The notes beneath the pieces were generated by a model. The model did no database searches, was not told where the DNA came from, and saw only the letters and a program-made list of their open reading frames with translations. Positions 33,706 through 45,997 of a stretch of 64,000 bases of DNA are shown here, piece by piece. How positions within the stretch are numbered: position 1 is the first letter of the stretch; each line of letters opens with the position of its first letter. The stretch is from Aplectana chamaeleonis (lineage: Eukaryota; Nematoda; Chromadorea; Rhabditida; Cosmocercidae), in NCBI GenBank assembly GCA_029168955.1, contig JAPDOI010000182.1, positions 1,178,001 to 1,242,000 of the forward strand. The letters run 5' to 3'. Position numbers and translations under genes: made by a program.

Positions 33706-34317
33706 TACAGTAGTGGACAAAAATCTGTTGACATGGCCTTTTTGTGGACACTGGTTGCATACATATCTCAGCCTGGGCTTAGCGGAACTTTATGATACTT
33801 TAGTATGTTGTAGGGCATCACAAACCTTGTTTGACACATATACAAGTTTACTTTTTGAATCTGCGATTTTCAAATATGGAATTTATTAATGATCTCGTAA
33901 TAATATTTCAAACTGGGACTATTCCCACAAAACATGGCTATTACAATTCCGAACCCGTAGCACTTATTTACCATTAGAAGTTCTTTTGAACCGTTGTATA
34001 ACATTGTGTTTTCTCAAAACATTATATTACGGTTCAGAAGATCTATTAATGGCAAATAAAAGCCACGTGTTTGAGATTTCAATAATCATGTTTAGAGGTA
34101 ATAGTCCTAATTTGATTCGCTACCACGAAATTATGAATAAATTCCATATTTAGAAACTACACACTCAAAACTTGAGCTTGCGTATGTGTAAAGCAAGGTT
34201 TGTGATGCCCTGTAACATACTAAAGTTTTACCAAGTTTCGCTAAGCCCAGGCCGAGATATGTATAAAAACAGTATTCGCGAAAAGGCCATGTCAATAGAT
34301 TTTTGTTCACTGCTGTA
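33706..34317. mobile_element. 612-bp foldback element, TIR TACAGTAGTGGACAAAAATC
   Basis: The left end tacagtagtggacaaaaatc pairs with the right end gatttttgttcactgctgta. Complementarity continues inward for roughly 290 bp (for example cctgggcttagcg against cgctaagcccagg), leaving a short centre. The terminal motif with TA at the tip resembles Tc1-like ends. No transposase. A C12 tract follows at 34332-34343. Confidence 0.85.
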
Positions 34318-34343
34318 CAAATGCGCAGATTCCCCCCCCCCCC

Positions 34344-36052
34344 AGCTTCTCTACATTCGGGTAATTTCACTTAGTCGAGGTACAGGGATTTTGGCAGGAT
34401 GCAGGCAATGTCTTGATTCTATCGCGAATCTCACTGGAACCTGTCGCTTCGGCTCCGGTCCGGCACCGCCTTTCAGAAGATTGTCCTTATAACACCCAAG
34501 TACAGAACTCAATCTATGAGAAGATTGCGCACCCGTTCATCTAGATGTCCAATAAAGAATGTCCTCACTTGGGATCCCACACTTGTATTCTGAGTGATGG
34601 ATGGTGTCACCTGCTGGTGACTCATTCAAGAGGAATCTTTTTTCACGTTAGCGTGAGGGGTCGCAACCTAAAGCAGCTAATTTCCAAAAAAGGTTCAGAC
34701 TCCAGAGATGATTTGCTTTGCATACAGAATAGTATGTGTAGGGAAAACTTCGTATTAACCAGAAGAAAAACTCTTGATGAGTCAGGAAGGCGTTGGAACT
34801 TCGTGTGGACCCAGAATGTCCTTGGAGTTTTCCAGCATTTCATAGCTATCCATGGATCCATGGACTGTAGATCCCAAGAAAGATTAGCGACTGGAGTTCA
34901 TAAGGCAGAAAAAACACTACAACTACTGCCAAAATGTGTTATTCGCCCCAATGCGCACGTACAGTCGATTTTGGGCCAGCGAGTTTTGGCGCGGCGGCAG
35001 GTGTCTCGGACCACCCACTGGGAGAGACAGTCGCGATGATTGGATTTGTCACATGCCTCCGTCATTGACACCTCATCCGAATTCGCGCTGAGAGCTATTT
35101 TCAATGACTTTTTTGAATAGCACGGCAGGTATCCTGCGAATATGTCAGTCAGCAGTAATGCCTTGTTTTTGAGCGATTATTGAGGTGCGAGGCAGTCGGA
35201 GTTGAACAATAACCAGCTTACATAATGCAAGTTTTCGTATGTAACGTAATACATTTATCCGAACCAATGACAAAGTACGTCAAATCGAATCCAGATTCCA
35301 AACAACAATGCGTTCACCTTTCCTAGTCTGAATCCCATCGTTTGCTGTGTGAAATGAGCTGGATGTAATGAACGAATACTTGGGAAACCTCCGTAATCCA
35401 GAACTGGCTTCTCCGCATTAATCCTAAGAAATTGCTAGTTCCAACCTCCTTGTGTCCTTAGCTCCTTTACTTTACCAACAAACGTGGAGTCGTTAGCGGT
35501 TGAAGCCGGGTAACTTTGTTGAGAGTGCAACTTGGTGTGCTCATCTGGATATGCTGGCCGTTCTCACCCTTTAATCCTCACGGGAATCCGGAAACTGCCA
35601 TATCATGCGATTATGGTCTGCGGTGGTTAATTGGAAATCGGACAATTATGCAAATTCTACTTGTTTGTCGTCGCCCCGCATCTCGCCCCCAACTCGGATT
35701 CATTAGCTAATTATCTCGAAATGCTGCCCCTTTCGCGGCAGTCACACCTCTGTCAAGCATCTCAAAGTTTAGAGGTGGTAATGCGAATTAAAAAAAAGTG
35801 AAGAGAAGGCCCAGAAGTTTGGCTCACCCTAACAATAAGTTACCGTTTCCAATTTAAAAAAATTTAAAGCAACGCACGGAAATCCAGAGGTTGTCCGATT
35901 CTGCCTCAATGTGTGCTCAAACTTGTTTTCAGACATCTAGAACCTTTAGGTCTCAGCACTGCTAGAGGTTTTCCGTACAATTCCCTGCTTTTTTTCTTGG
36001 TAGTCCAACAACTTTCATGTCTGCTTCTCCTTGCGATTCTCCGGCGATGATC
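34344..36052. other. No gene recognised
   Basis: The longest frame (34545-35039, + strand, 164 codons) has no domain, no signal peptide and overlaps open minus-strand frames. I do not call it. Confidence 0.3.
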
Positions 36053-36545
36053 TTAAAGGCACTGTTCACGATAAACTTCATCCTCGAATTTTCCATGACA
36101 AAAGCTTCTCGTGGCTCTCAGAAGCAGAACAGCGTCGAAGAAACGGGACGAAAAGCCACCCAGGAGCTCCAAAACGGCATAGAAAAGTGGGCAAACCCCG
36201 CCGCTTTGGGCAAGTCCGGCACCTTTACCCCCTCGATGCGAACAATGGAACACTCGAAATCGTGAGATGAGCGATGGTTTCAGATCAAAAGCCCCGTTCT
36301 TCCCTTCATTCTCAACTTCTCTCTTTACTCAGGTCAGCTCGCATACATTGGCTGCTGAAGACGGAAGTTACAGGCCTCGGACAACTACTCCACCATGCTT
36401 CCTTAGCTCAATTTTTGAGGGACCATAACTCCGCTCCCAGAAGGTCTTGTACGATTCTGGAGACATCATTGGAATCAGAATTGGACCGTATTCAAGATAA
36501 GCGGAGAAACAGAGAAAGGATTTTTTTCGTGAACACTGCCTTTAA
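36053..36545 (+). mobile_element. 493-bp TTAA MITE (family A, copy 2)
   Basis: The ends are TTAAAGGCACTGTTCACGAT and cgtgaacactgcctttaa. The interior cccgttcttcccttcattct and ctctttactcaggtcagctc blocks are shared with the four other copies. Same orientation as the 5449 and 38679 copies. Confidence 0.92.
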
Positions 36546-38678
36546 GTTGTCTGCGCCCGAATATTTGGTGCAGCCGGCAGATAACAGTGATCTTCAACTG
36601 GCGGTAATGATTTTAGTTGTTTTTCCTCACAAACATTAGTTTTTAGATGCTGTTTGTTGACTTCAATAGTTGAAGGAAGTGCTCACGAAAAGAAAGGACA
36701 TCCAATTCATCCAATTTGTTGCACAGGTAAGCATACGTAGTAAAGGACAATGGCGAAAAGCTCACAATCCCCTCGCCCTTCGAAGAAAAGATCTTGCTAA
36801 ACCCTGTAAAACATTCAATTCCCGACCTTGAATGCCTATTTTGGTGGGCTTGGAGCAGCAGAATTACTAACGTCTGAAATGGCTTTGCTCTGTAAACTTC
36901 CTAGGTGAGCGGCTTCAAACCTCGAGTTCAGGTCTTACACAGTCTTAAAGCTGTAGATGAATGACATCTGCGCTGGGTTCAAAAGGTCGAAAAAATTAGG
37001 CGCTTTTCTGTAAAGAAGGGTTTAGACTCCAACTTCGACAAGGGCAAGCATAACCCCCCGACTAAGTCAACACTTTGTGGTAACGTTTGATTTGACATAT
37101 CACTCACACATTGACAGTTGAGTATCTTCGAAAAAAACTATAGCATAAGCATGTACCTGTTATTCAATGAACCGAACCCCTTGGTGTGATTAACCTAATT
37201 TGACTGGCTTCTACTTAACCAATTCCTCAGCTTGGTCTCCTTGCATATATTACTCCCCTTCTGCATACCTCCTTTGCCATTTTCACTCCCTCCATTCTTC
37301 AGAAAACCGAAATGTCAACTTTGCAGGCCCCCAGTTTAACTTCGGCTTTTGAGAACCGGCTCTTTTTCGGTTCTTCTCTAGGATATCAAGTTTTTCTTCT
37401 TCGCTTCAAGCGTGACCTCAAATCGCTGATAGAAAATTTCTTGTTTTTGTGCTCGAGATCTTCATGAAAAACCTCAAGAATATCTATAGAACTCTCTCCC
37501 AAAAATCAATCAACAATTGTTATTTGTTTGTTTATTTGTTGTCATGAGCGCTGTTTACTTGTTCATCCTGAATCCCTTCGGCTGTCAACCTTCGTTTTTC
37601 CCGATTATCCCGGCTCGCGCGGTCAGCTGTCACTGCGCGATGGGCGTGGTCGAGCATCAACGTGGCCACGCCTACTCATTGGATCCCCGCCAGCAGATCT
37701 GCAACAACCACGAACCATCTATTCTGCTCAATTGTAGTATTATTGGTTTCCTGTTGGAGCTATGACACCTGAATATCCTTCCGAAAATTCATTCGTTATG
37801 GCTGCTGAATGGATTCCTCGAACTGGCTTCTTTGCAAAGCTGTGTGTTGTGACCAAAAAACGGGTCTGGCTTTGATTCCTGTCAGCCTTCTCACGCCTAC
37901 GACCACCATTTGGTAGATTTCTTTTTCTAGAAAACAACGGCACATTGTTTCTAACGAGATGAAAATTGCTTTAATTGTTCTTCAATGTGATGCGAATCTG
38001 TGGGCGAATTTTTCACCTTCCCATTGCTTTAACTCGCTAGCCTTACTTTCAGCTTTTATTCATTTTCTCCTTCACTGCTTCTTAGTATTTTTCTATGGCT
38101 GCTTTTTTCACTAACGGCTGTCTTCCTAGAGTCATAATGAGTAATGTTTACTATGGATGCAGGAGGTATTGTGATAACTCAGCCTATTCCATTCGTGATC
38201 ACTTCATTTCAATGATGTACTTATTCCTCAAGTTATGTGAATGGAGGGTATATCTGGAGCAAAAATTGTCCAACCTCGGCTAAATTTCGTATGTGCGTCC
38301 TCACGAGTTCAATTGAGTGTACATTGATTGTTGAGAAGTAGCTCAGTAAATTGCCTTTATTTCCTGAGAGTAACGCACATAGGCAAGTGGGAACCGTCTT
38401 GGGCGTCGTGTCAATTCTCCACAAATCCCGAAATTGTTCCTATTTTTTCAACACTTCAGAAACTCCCCAGTGCTCACAGACAGTCTCGGCAGTGTGTGTA
38501 ACCTTGGTGCAAATTTTTCATCGACGTACCCCCACCCCATTACAGGAATCAGTTCCATAGTCTCCAACGGTTTGCTCGTCTACGTTTAGTTACTCATCAA
38601 CTAGCAACGGAATATTGAGAGACTTATTTACCTTGTTGGAATCTGTGATAAGTATCAGTCATCAACTGCTGAAGATCC
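36546..38678. other. No gene recognised
   Basis: A+T-rich, with several short frames, none with a domain. Nothing identified. Confidence 0.35.
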
Positions 38679-39171
38679 TAAAGGCAGTGTTCACGATGAA
38701 AAATGTGTTTCAGTTTCCACTAGGAATGGGTAGTGGAGGGGCATACTGTAACGTTAACGTTGAAAGAACGCATGAAAACGAGCTAGCAAGAGCCCCAAAA
38801 GAGTCCGAAGTTGCCACTTTGAGCGCAACGCAAACCCCAAAAGCGCATTGCCCGCCCTGTGACGTGAACAAATGAAAACTTGAGATCGTGGGATGAGCCA
38901 TGGTTTCAGATCAAAATCCCCGTTTTTCCCTTCAATCTCAACTTCTCTCTTTACACAGGTCAGCTCGCATACATCGGCTGCAAAAGACGGAAGTTACGAG
39001 CCTCGGGCAACTCGTCCACCATGCTTCCTAAGCTCAACTTTTGAGGCACCATAACTCCGTTCCCAGAAGGTCTTGTAAGATTCCAGAGACATCTTTGGAA
39101 TCAGCATGGAACTGACTTCAAGATAGGCGGAAGAATAGACAAACGATTGTGATCATGAACACTGCCTTTAA
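38679..39171 (+). mobile_element. 493-bp TTAA MITE (family A, copy 3)
   Basis: The left end is taaaggcagtgttcacgatg (the outermost T of TTAA is replaced by C) and the right end catgaacactgcctttaa. The interior aligns with copies 1 and 2 throughout. Confidence 0.92.
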
Positions 39172-42072
39172 ACGTTTTCATATCGAATTTCGGGAAAAAC
39201 TGCACTGACATACGCAGGAGGAAGCGATTTCTGACCCAGCCATACTGTATTGGGGTCAGCCGCGAGTGGCTATGTCTTGATGAATTTGCATCCACGCCGG
39301 TGTTTCAGCCAGGAATGTCCGGGAAAATCCGGTTTTCGGTTTTTTGTTTCCGTCTTTCGATCATTTTTTATATCTACGGGAAAAAATCGAAAAAAAAACT
39401 AGGTGGTGACGGAGCGCGAGGTTCTCATTTTCTCGTAATTTTTTTCCGTTTCCGACTTCCGTTTCTCCGTCTTTTTTCACAATCGTTTTCCGTTTTCGTT
39501 TTTGGGTGTGAACTTCTTTCTGTGATTCCTCTATTAGACTTTATGAAAATCCAGTGGCTTTGAACATCGTCACAAAAATATGAAAATTGGCAATTCGGCG
39601 TCGATTTTTCGTAGCAGGTAACGAGAAAAGGGATGACACCTCCGCCCATAGCAGAGGATAGCTTGAGTAAGCAGTTCGACACCTTGACCCAATTTTTTGA
39701 TTCTTTTTGATCCTGCACCCTCTGTCGGTTTTTCTCCGCATCACAACACCCTCCTCGCACTCCCGACAACCAGCCAGGCGTTGTCGACTCTTGTTTGTCC
39801 TCCTCGTAATCTTGCTCCGTTATAGCATAATTGCCTTCCGGGAAACACATATTCTTCCCGAGAATTTCAGTACGGGGAAAATTGTTCATATTTCTTCGGC
39901 TTTTCCTGTCCACTTTTTTAGCACTAGCAGATTGGCATTTCCCAACCGATGTTTGATGAATTTTTTTCTGCTGCAGCAGGTGTGTTTGTGAGGAATTAAT
40001 TCGATTGCCTACGCACTCCTTCACTCGAGCCAGCAGTCAATTTCGTAATCCCTCCATTCACAGCGAATGTTCGCCATTCTAAGGAGCTTCAAGTATTCTA
40101 TGTTCTCTATAGCTCAGGGGCAGCCGGTGAATTTTTAGGAGTTTTGAGAGAGTCAAACTGAAAGAAGCTGCAACATTCGAGTCAAGTAAGGATAATGATG
40201 CTTAGTTCCAACTCCTCATGATAATCATTCCGACGATTTTGTCAGTTAAGAGAAAAACAGCGCTCCTGAAATGTTTTTTACACTTTTGAGGCATTCAAGG
40301 CCTTTTTCAATTGTACATTTACAATCGACTCATGAACACGGTTTTCTCAGTGAACTCGAACATAGTCTAGGTCTCCTATAAATCAGAAAGTTATGAATAT
40401 TCTCCATTAGAATTCGGACCGAATCGAATAATTAATCGAATAATATAAGAATATTTTGAATATTTCAGGATTTACATATTCGATTCACTGAAATTTTCGA
40501 TTTTCGGTTTTTTTTTTGAAAACTCAACTTATTCGGGAATTCGAAAATCTGTTTTCCGGGTATTCGATTCATTCGGAGATTCAAACCATTCGTTTTTTCG
40601 AATATCCGGTTCTTTTGTGAGCCCAAATTGTTCCGTTTTTTGAAGATTCGGTTAATCCGGAAATCCGAGATATTCGATTGCTCGTGCATTTTTTTCCGAT
40701 TTCGGATGATTGTATTCGAATGTCCATCCACTGAAATTCAATTCAAATTCAGAAAATTCGAAAAGGTAATGTTCAAAAACATCAAATAATGCGGGATGCT
40801 CCAGAAATGTGACATCCTGATTGTTCGTTGATTCGTTAACTAGCATCGAGCGTGCATGTCTATTCCGTATCTTGATCAGCGCATTTGTACCCGCAACCTC
40901 TGTTTCGGAGAAAATTTTACGTTGTTCCTTCGCGTGCGCGTGCGGAGCGAGGGAAGATAGAGATGGAAGGTGTGGGGGAGGAGGAGACGCAGCATACGCG
41001 CGCACATGCACGCGATCGACTGAAACAAATCTCTCTCCTAAATAGAGGCTATTACAATGCGAACTACATCGACTCCACCATCAAGTGTGACTGATTGAGT
41101 CCTCTCACAATTTTGACGAAATTCCGAGTGTCTTCACGGTTTTTTGTTTGGGGAAGGCATTTATACATACATTATGAACTCCTACTACGAAGTAATTCCA
41201 CGCATCACATGTTGTAGACCCTCTTCAAACTTCGACATCAGCATTTTCACCGTTTTTTCTGTTGCTGAAGAGAAATTCGAAGACCTATTGCTCATCAGCA
41301 AAAGGGCCTCTATAACTGTTCTCAGTTTTATCTCATTGAATACATACTCGAAAGTTTGTTGCTGAAGTTTCCTCTGCTCCAAATCGTCTATCTTTCTTCC
41401 TTTAATGTTTTCAAGATTGTTGCATTCTCACTCTTTCAATGTTCACTCTGGTCCCGTCTCTCTCTCGTTTCTGCCCCTCTTGAAACTACTTTTTACTTTA
41501 CCTGTCATCATTATAAAGCTTGTCTCCATCGCCATTGTTGTTTTTATCTTTTTTCGATATAAGGGTTCGCAAAGGGATGAAACATATCGTCAATCTCCGG
41601 AGGGGGGGGGGGGTGAGCCGTGACGCTGCTACGATAGCTTTTTTATAAAAGTCGGGCGGTTGATTCTGAGCCAATCCAATAGTTCCAACTTTCTCTCAGC
41701 TATACATTGAAACTAGGCTCATTGAAAGGTGACGTTACGGGGCCGTGGCCCCATAAGTCAGTTCATGTCTCCTCAATTTTCTTAGACTAGTTTTGCTGAA
41801 CTCGGACAAGCACAAAAGAAGAAAGGGTGTTTTCTGGAAGGGTGGCTTATACACTGCTTTACACACGATAGGCCAGTGGACGTTGTTTCTAGCAATTCTT
41901 TTTTGAGATGACAACTGTCAAGAGTCTCCACAGATTCCGGCCACTTGAGGGAATTCAATCAAACATTATTTCTTCTTTCCGCTGCCGCTGTCATCTCACT
42001 TTTTCTGGTAGAAGCTTCGACTAACCGGTGTCTTTCTTTCTAGCCTACTCCCTCAGGTTCTTCCCTTTTCAG
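39172..42072. other. No confident gene; TTCGA-rich tract at about 40425-40740
   Basis: A 199-codon minus-strand frame (39425-40024) is the longest outside the reverse transcriptase but has no domain, and one frame of this length is not far from chance. 40425-40740 repeats attcg, ttcgattc and tcgaaaa words like the 12.3-kb stretch. A G12 tract lies at 41602-41613. Confidence 0.3.
42063..42072 (+). promoter_or_regulatory. Possible spliced-leader acceptor
   Basis: cccttttcag ends at 42072, 48 bp before the ATG of the candidate secreted peptide. It fits the nematode TTTTCAG trans-splice acceptor consensus; use is inference. Confidence 0.3.
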
Positions 42073-42120
42073 TTGGTTGACTCATACAATCGTCATTCTA
42101 CCTCCACCAAGTGCCAAGCT

Positions 42121-42360
42121 ATGACTCGGTTTCTAATCCTATTGTGTTTGTTGCTGGCTGCACTTTCACCCCTTCCTCCTCCTCCCCAACTCCGGGACTT
42201 TTTTGGGTTTTCGTTGATCTCGCTTTTCTCGGACAACACAATGGACGAGTTAACGATGTGGCGAAGAGCTCATTTCGCCCTTTCCAGGCCTCAACCCATC
42301 CTCAGCCTTCCCTCCATCCGTCCATCCGATCGCATGCCTCATTTCGCTTTCGTGAAATAA
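42121..42360 (+). CDS. Candidate small secreted peptide, 79 aa
   Basis: The chosen ATG starts MTRFLILLCLLLAALSP, a textbook signal peptide: one Arg, an 11-residue Leu-rich core, then a small-residue c-region near residue 16. A Pro-rich stretch (PLPPPP), a middle part (DNTMDELTMWRRAHF) and a Pro/Ser-rich tail ending FAFVK follow. There are no Cys beyond the signal region and no C-terminal Gly for amidation. The frame also extends upstream, but I prefer this ATG because of the signal peptide and the acceptor 48 bp before it. No family is recognised. An overlapping frame is also open here, so chance is a real alternative. Confidence 0.35.
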   Translation: MTRFLILLCLLLAALSPLPPPPQLRDFFGFSLISLFSDNTMDELTMWRRAHFALSRPQPILSLPSIRPSDRMPHFAFVK

Positions 42361-43555
42361 TTGCTAGTTTTGCCTTTCCCGTTCCTTTTTATTCTCGTCG
42401 TGCTGGCAGCAGCCTCGTAAGCTCTGCCAACCCATTTACGCCACATTTCCTTCAGAATATGGAATGTACTTAAACGCTTTATTACATTTGTATTCGTATT
42501 TTTACAAATACACGCTATTCCAATAGCCCGTACTTAAACTCTTTCTAAAATCCTGACAAGGCTGTAAACTAAGTAGTAAGCTTGCGCGTGAATTAAAAGG
42601 GCCCTTTATTTTCTTACCTTTGAAGAATGCGCAAAGAGATATTTCTTTTTACACAGCCTAATTGTATGCCACGATAGCTCGTGTCACCCTGATGAGGTGA
42701 ATTTTTTCGGCTTTTCTGGAATTTCCGTTGTTGCAGTTACTAGTTGATTAAAGTTTTTAAAAACAGCTGGCTGTAAGAGATTCAATGGAGACAGTATCAA
42801 AGCCCATCCGACAAAAATCGAACCGGTGAGCAATTTAGGTGAGAGGAATGTGCTGAAACAACATTATCCGTCATGAAGTGTGATTGCACTACATATTTCG
42901 CAGGAATCGATTGATCCATATTTTTTTCGAGATATTTGTACATTGTCTTGTGCAGCTAATCCTTACTTAAATCGATATGATTCTCTTCAGACAGAGTTAC
43001 ATGATGCAGTTTCTTCAAATCCGCTATTCGGTGAAGGAATTGTGGTGCGCGCCAAGCGCGCACCAGATTTGGTTTTGAATTGGCCACGCGCGCAACCCCT
43101 TTTTCGAAATCTCAGTTTAGAGTGAGCGTAGAAATTAGAGCTAAATTGCATTAAAAAGAGCGCAAAAAGTTGGCATGTGTGCCAAAAAATGGTCTAGAAC
43201 GCTTCACTGGTTTTCGAGTAAAAATTGAAAGACCGCGCGTTTTTGTTGTTAATCTCCTTTTTTTCAGACGGCGTTCACGATCTTGCGGGTACACTTAAAA
43301 TTTAGCTAGGGAGCTCATTTTTGGACAGGAGGCTGGAAATGGATGCAGGTCGCTCCTATTCCAGTTTGAACTCGATACCTTTACTTTGAAGGGTACCTCA
43401 AAATCGTGGGTTTACATACTACATTAGCCGTGGAGCACGAAAACTGCTTTTTTCTGCTACTGCTGTGGAGGCCGGAGTGTGTGGGTGAATCTGCAGCCAA
43501 TCAACACAGGTCAACGTAGACAAGTACTGAACTTGTCCGAATCCGTACTCATGAC
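42361..43555. other. No gene recognised
   Basis: A small GC-rich hairpin (ggtgcgcgccaagcgcgcacc) lies at about 43043-43064. Frames are short with no domain. Confidence 0.35.
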
Positions 43556-43900
43556 ATGTCATCGATCGATAATCAATATTATCGATTTTCGCGCTTTTTG
43601 CACAAAATGCGGCTAGGAGTGGTGATTGCTGATGGGATTGGTTTTTTTTTGGTTGGAGACTTTTGCTCATCGGTCATTATCGATAAATACCAATCAATAG
43701 TATTGATTTTTCCGCCTGTCGCACAAAATGCCGCAATGGTTTTTGATTGTTCATGGCTCTAAGTCACTTGTTTGGGAAATTCTTCTCATCATGCAAGATC
43801 AAATATTAAACTAGATTTTCTTCTATTATCGATAATATTGAGATCTCACATAATGCACAAATGCGGCAATGAGTGGTATTTTTCAATGTTTTGGGCCATA
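43556..43900. repeat. Diverged tandem repeat, 3 copies, about 121-134 bp
   Basis: gcacaaaatgcggc recurs at 43600, 43721 and 43855 (last copy gcacaaatgcggc), each preceded by an A+T-rich atcgat or attgat segment and followed by gtggt or ggttttt. Confidence 0.65.
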
Positions 43901-44026
43901 AGTTTTAAAATTGTACTCATACGACAATATCGTCTGTTAGATGTTTCATCATTCCAAAATGGAAATTGTCGAGCAAAATTGAAGTCAGAAAGGGAACCTT
44001 CGGGAAAAAATATGTGAAATTTCTAA

Positions 44027-44524
44027 AAATTTAGCTTCCTGGCAAAAGTAACGATTTGGTAGTGATGAAAAAAGCTTCAAAAATATCTTGAAATATCTTA
44101 AAAAATGATTTGGCGTAAAATGGCCTGGAAATATAAAAAAGCTAGGAAATGAAGTGAAATAACCAAAAATGCGATTTGGTGGTCGATCATTTCACAAGCT
44201 TTTCCGTTAAACTTATCAAAACGAAATCAAGCGCGCAACGGAAACATTAAGCCATTTTTGAAAGCTGTAACAAGGGAATCAGCATAGGTCAAGCTAGGCG
44301 AACTCCATTCCATATCGTGCTTGATTTCGTTTTGATAAGTTTAACGGAGAAGCTTGTGAAATGATCGACCACCAAATCGCATTTTTGGTTATTTCACTTC
44401 ATTTCCTAGCTTTTTTATATTTCCTGGCCATTTTACGCCAAATCATTTTTTAAGATATTTCAAGGTATTTTTGAAGCTTTTTTCACCACTACCAAATCGT
44501 TACTTTTGCCAGGAAGCTAAATTT
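44027..44524. repeat. 498-bp inverted repeat, arms about 208 bp
   Basis: aaatttagcttcctggcaaa at 44027 is matched by tttgccaggaagctaaattt ending 44524. Pairing continues inward, nearly without mismatch, to cgaaatcaagc and gcttgatttcg, leaving an 82-bp loop. Arms are A+T-rich and non-coding. A transcript would be a near-perfect long hairpin. Confidence 0.95.
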
Positions 44525-44662
44525 ATATGTATTTTTGATAGACCTATTGCAGTATTTCTGCATTCTTTCCGAACCTAAAATGCTTTCCGTGTAATCAACC
44601 TTGCTTTTCCAGAAAAAAATCATGAATGCCTTTGGAATAATCACTCCAGTTGCTAAAATAAC

Positions 44663-44784
44663 GCCGGGATCATAATTTCAGCGACGAGTGACGCGACGCA
44701 ATGTTTACTACTCATATCGACCGAAAATCGATAAGCCTGATGTGCATCGTCGCTGTCGCTTGTCGGGGGAAGTATGATCTCGGC
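44663..44784. mobile_element. 122-bp hairpin MITE with TIR GCCGGGATCATA
   Basis: The left end gccgggatcataatttcagc pairs with ggggaagtatgatctcggc. Inner parts gcgacgagtgacgcgacg and cgtcgctgtcgcttgtcg also pair. A diverged relative lies at 18602-18720. Confidence 0.75.
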
Positions 44785-45989
44785 CTAAATCTCGTCCTTC
44801 GTAGTCAGAATGCATCGGTTAACGCCTCCTTGCGATTTTAGCATCCTTTCCCAATAACTTCCTTCTAAAACTTTTTTTTAATCTGAGAAAAAAATTATCT
44901 AGGATTCTAGTGAGGAGCTCTTTGTAATGGTATAATGATTGCTAGGGTTTAGGTTTAGCACGTTGACAACAATGTCGCGCGGTGGTGCGCGACAGTCAGA
45001 CTGTCCCGTGAGACAACGGCGAGCAATGCTTCGTGTTGAACGCCACAGACAGTCTGCTCTGTACACGGTGCACGAATCTGGCAGTACTGGTGCCCATGCC
45101 ACTGCCTTGGGCGGATAAAACTCACTCGAGGAACGCTAGCCTAGCGATAGAATATTTTTGATCTGTTGAAAGAAAGGTAGAGCAAAAACGGATTAGGGAA
45201 TACGTAACCCGGTTTGAAGGAACTGGGTTATGTATTTGGTAAGGTCCTTAGAGTATTCTTGGCACCATTATTCTGCTGTGACTCTGCCATGAACCGTACA
45301 GTAGTAGATTTGAGGTGCCGACAATGAGTTTCGCGGAAACCTGCCTCGAACCTGACGGGTCGTTGCCCATCAGGCTACTATCAGAGGGTTAACATTAACA
45401 TTTTCCTTATACATCATGGTTGCATCAGATGCCTTATTATCTGTCTTTGAGAACTGTTTTTAAGCTTTGTTTTGATTCGATTTTTATTCCTGTCGCTGAA
45501 CAACGTATAGCCTAGCTCCCTCATTTTGAGCCGGTCGAAGTAAGGCTTATCGGGCCTACCATGTCAAAATCTCTTTATCACTGTTATATTTTGGCATGAC
45601 CGACCACTCCCTGCTTGCTCCGCACGGGCTCATCCTATCAAGCTAGGCTTTGGGTCCTCTACGATTTTTAAATCTTGTATTTTGGCCTTTATGTGGCAAC
45701 ACATAGTTCGACATCTTTGATGCTGTTGAAGTTCAGCTGTGCAATAGCACCTCTATCGATATTCTTGTAACCCATAGCAGCTGCCTCCTCCACTTCTTCT
45801 TGTTTTCATTTGCTAAACGACCACAGAGAAAAAATCGTAACATCTCATCTAACTGATATCACATAGAACACTGACGTAATGACAGGAATTCAAGCAAATC
45901 CATTTTGCCCATTCCAGTGCCTACTGGTTGAATTGGATGCTTTTCTCCGACATTCCGAGCAGATTCATGTGGTCCTCGTAGGCAGCGGA
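44785..45989. other. No confident gene
   Basis: On the minus strand a stop-terminated open stretch ends near 45693 (NIDRGAIAQLNFNSIKDVEL), and another reaches the hAT insertion site (see 45911-45997). Both look protein-like but I could not join them by splice sites in phase. Confidence 0.25.
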
Positions 45990-45997
45990 CTGGTCAG
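45911..45997 (-). pseudogene. Possible host exon end interrupted by the hAT element
   Basis: With the hAT element and one target-duplication copy left out, a minus-strand frame runs from an ATG at about 47210 through the insertion site and ends in a TAG at 45911 (C-terminal part EDHMNLLGMSEKSIQFNQ). A GTAGGC donor overlaps the stop and a T-rich acceptor (gtggtcgtttag) lies about 120 bp further on. I recognise no family. This may be chance, as the whole frame is only about 38 codons. Confidence 0.2.
45990..45997. repeat. 8-bp target-site duplication, left copy
   Basis: CTGGTCAG directly precedes the CAGGGATGTGC terminus and is repeated exactly at 47164-47171. Confidence 0.9.

Noticed and set aside
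34545..35039. 164-codon plus-strand frame
   Set aside because: No domain, opposing frames equally open, no splice signals.
39425..40024. 199-codon minus-strand frame
   Set aside because: Longest frame outside the reverse transcriptase, but no domain, no splice context, Lys/Arg/Ser-rich composition of A+T-rich DNA, and a length not far from chance for 64 kb on six frames.
45340..45375. cctcgaacctgacgggtcg, tRNA-like on the minus strand
   Set aside because: No cloverleaf can be built around it.
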